The notes under the pieces: generated by a model
Seen by the model: the letters and a program-made list of their open reading frames with translations, nothing else
Told to the model about the DNA's origin: nothing
Database searches by the model: none
Source: Nonomuraea turkmeniaca
GTDB taxonomy: Bacteria > Actinomycetota > Actinomycetes > Streptosporangiales > Streptosporangiaceae
Direction: 5' to 3'
Assembly: GCF_005889735.1 (NCBI RefSeq)
Contig: NZ_VCKY01000028.1
Span: forward strand, 1-64,000
DNA length: 64,000 nucleotides
Translations under genes and position numbers: made by a program
Shown: piece after piece, positions 58,793-64,000 of the stretch
Position numbering within the stretch: position 1 is the first letter of the stretch
Layout: the number at the start of each line of letters is the position of its first letter

Positions 58793-59976
58793 CAGCGGTT
58801 TCCTTGGCCGATCCGGGTGAAGCGCAGGGACAGCGTGCGGCCGAGCCGTTGGGCGGGCGCCTCGATCAGCCGGTACGTGAGCCCGCTGACGGCCAGGATG
58901 CCGGCCATGACGAGGGCCAGGGTGAGGGCCTGCACGGGCAGGGGGACGGCGCGCAGGTCGCCGGCCAGCGCGGTGAGGATCTTCAGCAACGGGACGTGCA
59001 TCAGGTAGAGCGAGTAGCTGATCAACCCCAGCCACACCAGCCCCCGTGGCACCCGACTGCTCCTCAGCGCCATGCCCACGGCGAACGTGACGGCCGCCAT
59101 CGCGAGCGTGGTGATCCACACGTCCGGCTGCACCCACCACCACCCGGCCTGCACGGCCCACATCGGGGCCACGGCCACGAGCGCGGCAGCGGGCACGACC
59201 GGCCAGAGCCTTCCGGTTCCCCGCTCCCACTGGTTGATCGCGGTCCCGATGAACATGACCGCCAGGATGGCCGCGCCCAGCCAGGGCGCCCGGCTGCTGA
59301 GGAACAACAACAGGATCGCGCCGAGACCCAGCCCGCACGCCGCGAGCACGGCCGCCCGCCGCAGGAAGACACATGCCAGGCCGGCGGCCAGGCCGGCACT
59401 CGACACCCAGACGAGCCAGCCGCCCGTCAGCGGCGGACCGGAGAACAGCAGCCCGGCGGAGAGCCCGCCCACGGCGAACACCAGGGCCGCCACGCCGGCG
59501 CGGTGATGCAGGCCGCCCGCCTGCAGCGCCGCGGCCACCAGGTAGAAGACCATCTCGTACGAGAGCGTCCACATGGGATCGACCACCGTGGCGACGCCCA
59601 CCACGTCGGTCAGCATGGTCGCGTGCGCGGCGACCGCCGACAGGTCACGGGGCACGGCGTCGCGTACCGGTATCCACCAGGACAGCGCGAGGGTCAGGCC
59701 GATGACCGCGACATACAGCGGGTACAGGCGCAGGGCCCGGGAGATCCAGAACGCCCGGAGGTCGCCTCGCCGTTCCATCGAGGTCGGAATGATGTAGCCG
59801 CTCACCAGGAAGAACACCAGCACGCCATAGATGCCGAGGTTGCACCAGTAAGGCCGCAGGGTGGGCATGACGGCTTGCAGCGTGTGCTCGGCGAGCACGG
59901 CGACCGCCGCGACTCCCCGCAGAGCGTCGAGCCAGGCCATGCGCGTGTGGGCGGACGTCTGCGGAGAATCGGTCAT
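58792..59976 (-). CDS. acyltransferase 3 family membrane protein
   Basis: About 394 aa with ten hydrophobic helices. The N-terminus WLDALRGVAAVAVLAEHTLQ carries the catalytic His region; FFLVSGYIIPTSMERRGDLR and SRALRLYPLY are family motifs. It transfers acyl groups to sugars, lipids or antibiotics at the membrane. ATG 59976 is chosen; GTG 59988 is possible. It lies upstream of the dienelactone hydrolase in one transcript. Confidence 0.9.
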   Translation of the reverse strand: MTDSPQTSAHTRMAWLDALRGVAAVAVLAEHTLQAVMPTLRPYWCNLGIYGVLVFFLVSGYIIPTSMERRGDLRAFWISRALRLYPLYVAVIGLTLALSWWIPVRDAVPRDLSAVAAHATMLTDVVGVATVVDPMWTLSYEMVFYLVAAALQAGGLHHRAGVAALVFAVGGLSAGLLFSGPPLTGGWLVWVSSAGLAAGLACVFLRRAAVLAACGLGLGAILLLFLSSRAPWLGAAILAVMFIGTAINQWERGTGRLWPVVPAAALVAVAPMWAVQAGWWWVQPDVWITTLAMAAVTFAVGMALRSSRVPRGLVWLGLISYSLYLMHVPLLKILTALAGDLRAVPLPVQALTLALVMAGILAVSGLTYRLIEAPAQRLGRTLSLRFTRIGQGNR

Positions 59977-60108
59977 AGCGGTGAGCACGCCATAAACCTA
60001 GCGACCTTGGTTCGGTTCTTGCTCGTTACGTAGGTGATCCGGCGGCAATGTCCGCCCGCTTGCTCGCCTGCCAGGCGTCCTCGTCCCGCTCCCGCGGCAC
60101 CTCGCCCG

Positions 60109-60243
60109 TCGGGCACCGGGGCGCCCATGCACTCGCACAACTGCGACGAGCACGTCACGGTGCTGGAGGGCGAGGCCGAGGTGTGCGTGGCGGGTGAGGT
60201 GACCCGGCTGACGCGGTTCGACACCACGTACATCCGTGGGCCA
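60109..60243 (+). pseudogene. cupin-domain remnant
   Basis: One frame reads SGTGAPMHSHNCDEHVTVLE and GEAEVCVAGEVTRLTRFDTT, the first half of a cupin with the metal-binding HxH...E. The second half is missing, and the 3-prime sequence runs into the LysR gene's end. A start at 60034 is open but its first 28 codons do not look coding. It is a truncated gene. Confidence 0.6.
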
Positions 60244-60262
60244 GGACTGAGTTGTCGTGTGC

Positions 60263-61147
60263 TCATGGCCGGGCGCCGAGCAGCTCCAGCATGGCGGTGA
60301 CGGCCGGTGTCGCGGTGCGGACCAGGGCGTGGGTGGTCCGTGTGATCTCGACTGTGGAGATCGGCTGGAGCACCACGCCGTCGGGGACGCCGACGACCGT
60401 GGCGACCAGTTCGGGGACCAGTCCTGCGCCCAGCCCTTCGCGGACCATGCGGAGGACGAGCGCGTAGTCGTCGGCCGTGTGGATGACCCTCGGGTGGAAA
60501 CCTGCCAGGGCGCAGGCACGGTGGAGCATCTCGTGGTCGTTGGTGCCCCGGGAGCCTGCTATCCATGGCTCCTCACGCAGCGAGCGCAGGTCCACCGCGC
60601 CGGCCGCGGCCGGATGGTCCGCGGGCAGAGCGATCAGGATGGGCTCGACGCCCAGAAGCCGCCGGGAGACCCCGGGCGGAGGATTCTCGGGGATCAGGTT
60701 GTAGGTGAACGTGATCCCGAGGTCGCAACCACCGTCGCGGAGCGCCTCGACCGCCTCGCGGGGTTCGAGCTCGTAGACGACCACGTGCAGGTACGGGTGC
60801 CGGCTTCTGGCGGCGGCGATCGCGGGCAGCAGGCGGTGGACCGCGGCCGTGGCGAAACAGGCCACCCGGACGGGCCCTCTCGGGGTCGAGGCCGAGCGGA
60901 GGTCTTCTTCGGCGGCGTCCAGCGCGTTCAGGACGATGTGCGCGTGCCGGACGAGGCGCCGCCCTTCGGCGGTCAGGCGCACCCGGCGCCCGGCGCGCTC
61001 GAACAACGGCACGTTTGCCTCCCGTTCCAGGGTGGCGAGCTGCTGCGAGACGGCGGACGAGGTCATGCCGCACACCTCACCCACGGCGGTCATCGTGCCG
61101 TGCTCGGCGAACTCGCGCAGCAGGCGCAGCCGGACGGGATCCAACAT
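60263..61147 (-). CDS. LysR family transcriptional regulator
   Basis: 294 aa from ATG 61147, with AAGGA seven bases upstream. HTH: LLREFAEHGTMTAVGEVCGM, SSAVSQQLATLEREANVPLF. The effector domain shows VRVACFATAAVHRLLPAI and GLGAGLVPELVATVVG. It is divergent from the arginase-family gene 94 bases away and probably controls it; TTGACA at 61190-61195 may be that gene's -35 element. Confidence 0.9.
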   Translation of the reverse strand: MLDPVRLRLLREFAEHGTMTAVGEVCGMTSSAVSQQLATLEREANVPLFERAGRRVRLTAEGRRLVRHAHIVLNALDAAEEDLRSASTPRGPVRVACFATAAVHRLLPAIAAARSRHPYLHVVVYELEPREAVEALRDGGCDLGITFTYNLIPENPPPGVSRRLLGVEPILIALPADHPAAAGAVDLRSLREEPWIAGSRGTNDHEMLHRACALAGFHPRVIHTADDYALVLRMVREGLGAGLVPELVATVVGVPDGVVLQPISTVEITRTTHALVRTATPAVTAMLELLGARP

Positions 61148-61241
61148 CAAGGAGTCCTTATAGATCATCGCAGGAACACTAAGTGGACATTGACAATTGC
61201 ACCACGCGAGACTGGCGTCCAGCCAATCGAAGGAGGGCAGG

Positions 61242-61982
61242 ATGCTGACTGTCGTAGAGGTCCCCCAGTGGCAGGGGTCGCTGTCGCCCACAGCGCCGAA
61301 GCTGGTCGAAGGCGCCTCCCGGCTGGCCGCCATGGTGCCCGGCGCCCAACACGTACGCGTCGACACCGGCGGCACCCTTGCCGAGACGGCTGAGAGGGTC
61401 CGGCGGGCGCTCCCTCAGGACGGCTTCATCGTCACGGTGGGCGGGGACTGCGGCGTCGACCTGGAGCCGGTCGCGGCCGCACTGCGCCGGTACGGCGACC
61501 GCCTGAACCTCGTATGGTTCGACGCCCACGGCGACATGAACACGCCCGCCACGTCCCCGTCGGGCGCCTTCCACGGCATGATCCTCCGCACGCTGCTGGG
61601 TGAGGGCCCGTCCGGCCTGGTGCCCTCGCCCGCGCTGCGCCCGGATCAGATAGCCCTGGCCGGAACGCGTTCCCTGGATCCCGCGGAGGCCGACTACATC
61701 CGGCGGACCGGCATCGGCGGCCTGTCCACCATCGACGAGAACGCGGTCCTCTACATCCACGTAGATCTCGACGTCCTGGACGGGATCACGTCGGTGGGCT
61801 ACCCGGAGCCCAACGGACTGTCCGCGGAGGCGCTGACCGAGGAGATCGCCGCCCTGGCCGCCCGGCACGAGATCGTCGGCTTGGGAATCACCGAATACGC
61901 GCCCGCGGACCCGAAGGACGAGGAGATGCTCAGGCACCTGGTCCCCGAGCTCGTCCGGCTGTGCCGCGCATCCGTCCCCTAG
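61242..61982 (+). CDS. arginase/agmatinase/formiminoglutamase family protein
   Basis: 246 aa, AGGAGG before ATG 61242. Metal ligands: VTVGGDCGVD (the usual His of GGDH is Cys), FDAHGDMN and HVDLDVLDG. Loss of the His would weaken one manganese site, although a Cys at this place is compatible with altered metal binding. HGMILRTLLGEG carries the conserved H. Substrate unclear (guanidino compound). It is divergent from the LysR gene. Confidence 0.87.
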   Translation: MLTVVEVPQWQGSLSPTAPKLVEGASRLAAMVPGAQHVRVDTGGTLAETAERVRRALPQDGFIVTVGGDCGVDLEPVAAALRRYGDRLNLVWFDAHGDMNTPATSPSGAFHGMILRTLLGEGPSGLVPSPALRPDQIALAGTRSLDPAEADYIRRTGIGGLSTIDENAVLYIHVDLDVLDGITSVGYPEPNGLSAEALTEEIAALAARHEIVGLGITEYAPADPKDEEMLRHLVPELVRLCRASVP

Positions 61983-61991
61983 GACGCTTGT

Positions 61992-62007
61992 TAGTAAGTA
62001 GTTACTA
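61992..62007. promoter_or_regulatory. operator-like inverted repeat before the amine oxidase
   Basis: TAGTAA and TTACTA around GTAG, in a short AT-rich island (61989-62020) 83 bases before the amine oxidase remnant. Resembles sites of MarR/HxlR regulators. Confidence 0.45.
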
Positions 62008-62089
62008 TGTAATGCTTTAAGCGTGCGAACGAGGTGCAGGACCGGGATACGTCGGCGGGTGCCGATGTCGTCTCGGGAGGTGTGCGCTG

Positions 62090-63272
62090 GTGGCCGGTGA
62101 TGCCGGGCGGGTGGTCGTGGTGGGTGCGGGCATCGCCGGGTTGACGGCCGCGCACCGGCTGGCCGGAGCCGGGGTCGAGGTGACCGTTCTCGAGGCCGGG
62201 CGGCGGCCGGGTGGCCGGATGTCCACGCTGGACCTGGACGCGGGGCCGATGGAGCGTGGCGCGCAGTTCCTGTCGACCGGTTACACCGTCGTCCCCGAGC
62301 TGCTGTCGGCGTCCGGTCTCGCCGACCAGGTGGTCCCGGTGTCCGGGCGGACGGCGATCCTCATCGACGGCCGGCTGCGGAGATTCGACACCGACCGGCC
62401 CGCCTCCCTGGTCCGCGGCGGTGTGCTGCGAGTGCGGGACCTGCTGCCGGCGGTTCGCGGCGCCTTACGCACGCGTGGATCGTCGACCGGCGGGGTGGCG
62501 GACCTTCACCGCCCGCCGCGCCCGCGCCGTGACCGTGCGCGGTGGCTTGGGCCGGCTGACCTCGGCCCTGGCGGCCGGCCTGGACGTCGAGTACGGCGTG
62601 CGGGTGGAACGGGTCGCGCGCGACGACGGTGCCGGCGCCGTCCTGCACACCAGCCGGGGACGGCTGCGCGCGGCCGCCGTCGTCCTGGCCACCCCGGCAC
62701 GCCCCGCCGCGGCGATCCTGGCCGACCCGACCCCTCGCGAACGGTCCGTGCTCGCGGTGCCCTACAGCCCCGGACTGCTGGTCGGGCTGGCCCTGCGCGA
62801 ACCGCTCGCCCCTGACGAACTCGGCGGCGCCTACGGCGTCCTCGCCGGCCCCGGCGAGGCGACCGCGCTGGCCGCGGTCGCGGTGCTGTCCCGGGCGGAC
62901 TCCGGCGCCTGCGGCGGTGACGTGCTCACGGTGATGCTCCGGCCGTCGGCCGCGGGCCCTTTGTGGTCTGCCGATGACCCCACGGTGTGCACCGCCGCGG
63001 TCGCCGCCCTGTCACCCCTGGTGCCAGGGCTCACCGGCCGGGTCACCGGCACCCGTGTCGTCCGGTGGGAGCAGGCGATGCCGTCGGTACCGGCCGGGCA
63101 CGTACGGGCGGTGACCGCGTACCGCTCCGGGGTGACCCGCGCGGACGCGGTCGTGCTGGCCGGCGACAATCTCGGCTTCCCGTGGACGGACTCGGCGGCG
63201 TTCAACGGCCGGTGGGCCGCCGACCGGCTGCTCGCCCACGGCCACGGTGACCTTCCCGAGAGTGGCGAGTGA
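62090..63272 (+). pseudogene. flavin amine oxidase-like gene broken by frameshift and internal loss
   Basis: GTG 62090 follows GGGAGG at good distance. The N-terminal part has the FAD loop VVVVGAGIAGLTAAHRLAGA and GRRPGGRMSTLDLDAG up to about 62470. The rest, VRGGLGRLTSALAAGLDVEY, GDNLGFPWTDSAAFNGRWAA, lies in another frame from about 62520. Between them the part that should link the two domains is missing (tens of residues judging from length, about 370 aa in all). The end overlaps the next ATG by one base. Confidence 0.72.
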
Positions 63273-64000
63273 TGCGGGTACTGACCTGGAACGTGTGGTG
63301 GCGGTTCGGCCCCTGGCAGGCCCGCCGGGAGGCGATCGCGGCCACGTTGGAAGTACTCGGCTGCGACCTGATCGGCCTGCAGGAAGTCTGGGCCGACGAC
63401 GACGAGAACCTGGCGGGATGGCTCGCCGACCGGCTGGGCATGCACTGGACGTGGGCGGCCTCCGACCGGCCCGGCCGCTGGCGCGAACGCCTCGGCGGCT
63501 CGACGGCCGGCGTCGGCGACGCCGTCCTCAGCCGGTGGCCGATCATCGACCGCGCCACGCTGCGGCTCCCCACAACGGGCGGCCGCGACGACGGCCACCA
63601 GGCCTTGTACACCCTCGTGGACGCTCCCGGACACCCGGTCGCCTTCTTCACCACCCACCTCAACTCCGCCCCGTACGAGTCCGCGGTCCGGTGCGCCCAG
63701 GTGACCGCGTTGGCCCGGTTCGTCGCCGCCCACCAGGACCGCACCGCCTTCCCCGCCGTGGTCACCGGCGACTACAACGCCCTGCCGGACTCCGACGAGA
63801 TGCGGCTGCTGGGCGGGTACAGAACCGCCCCTGTCGTCCCCGGCCAGGTCCTGCTGGACGCCTGGGAGTACGCCGACCCCGCCGAGCCGTCGGCCACCTG
63901 GGACCCCGCCAACCCCTACACCGCGCGAACCTACGAGCCGGCCGGACGCATCGACTACATTCACGTCGGCCCGCCGGGCCCCGGCGGCCTCGGCCACGTC
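63272..64000 (+). CDS. endonuclease/exonuclease/phosphatase family protein, truncated at window end
   Basis: ATG 63272 overlaps the previous stop (TGATG). 243 codons are visible: MRVLTWNVWWRFGPWQARRE, LIGLQEVWADD (metal Glu), FFTTHLNSAP (His), VVTGDYNALPDSDE (Asp/Asn) and RIDYIHVG (catalytic Asp), the full EEP order except the last His, which lies beyond the edge. Likely a phosphodiesterase or nuclease; no signal peptide. Confidence 0.88.
   Translation, partial: MRVLTWNVWWRFGPWQARREAIAATLEVLGCDLIGLQEVWADDDENLAGWLADRLGMHWTWAASDRPGRWRERLGGSTAGVGDAVLSRWPIIDRATLRLPTTGGRDDGHQALYTLVDAPGHPVAFFTTHLNSAPYESAVRCAQVTALARFVAAHQDRTAFPAVVTGDYNALPDSDEMRLLGGYRTAPVVPGQVLLDAWEYADPAEPSATWDPANPYTARTYEPAGRIDYIHVGPPGPGGLGHV

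Overview
This 64 kb window is high-GC DNA from a filamentous actinomycete. GTG starts, 4-bp ATGA/GTGA overlaps and actinobacterial families (SARP regulator, DivIVA, GPP34, F420-type LLM oxidoreductase) support this. A Streptosporangiales-type genome such as Nonomuraea is plausible, but that is inference. I see no rRNA, tRNA or CRISPR. Both ends cut genes.

Layout. 1-3 kb: a TetR regulator, a gene remnant, a triple operator-like repeat, a DUF4386 membrane protein and a GT2 glycosyltransferase. 3.0-9.7 kb (minus): one tightly coupled operon for a surface glycan (membrane protein, GT2, YvcK/CofD-like protein, HAD phosphatase, nucleotidyltransferase, flippase, GT4), with LacI/CebR-like palindromes upstream. 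10.5-12.5 kb (plus): a flavohemoglobin overlapping a DivIVA-domain gene. 12.5-19.3 kb (minus): seven overlapping genes (ParA/MinD-like ATPase, an ABC ATPase with substituted catalytic residues, ABC-2 permease, lipoprotein, HlyD-like adaptor, MacB-type ATPase and permease), which look like one export or envelope complex. 19.6-21 kb: a small membrane protein, a LuxR remnant bounded by a 17-bp hairpin, and a GPP34 protein.

21.2-38.8 kb is the centrepiece, a class V lanthipeptide cluster. It holds an LxmK-like kinase homologue, a HopA1/LxmY-like protein, two precursor peptides with a shared leader and one core cysteine each, a methyltransferase, an ABC exporter, an LLM/F420-type reductase, a flavoprotein decarboxylase fused to an LxmX-like kinase-fold domain, an M16 protease, two bacterial PH-domain membrane proteins, a second ABC transporter and a SARP-NB-ARC-TPR regulator. 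A close paralogue of the second ABC ATPase follows on the other strand.

39.8-48.7 kb: a methyltransferase, a small secreted protein, an MFS transporter and a pectin locus (ricin-lectin pectate lyase, a divergent pectate lyase/pectin methylesterase fusion and a Tat-exported beta-helix protein). 49-52.5 kb: tandem small secreted paralogues and a two-component system divergent from a membrane protein. 52.7-64 kb is a mosaic of small transcription units with clear decay: an inositol operon collapsed by deletion, a TnpB-only IS200/IS605 element between a tetR and a hydrolase, a cupin remnant and a frameshifted amine oxidase, alongside intact hydrolases, an acyltransferase, LysR and MerR regulators, an arginase-family protein and the start of an endonuclease/phosphatase-family gene.

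A recurrent trait is short tandem duplication at gene ends and in linkers (2961, 6931, 12442, 24911, 28622, 32986), in several cases carrying the start or stop codon.
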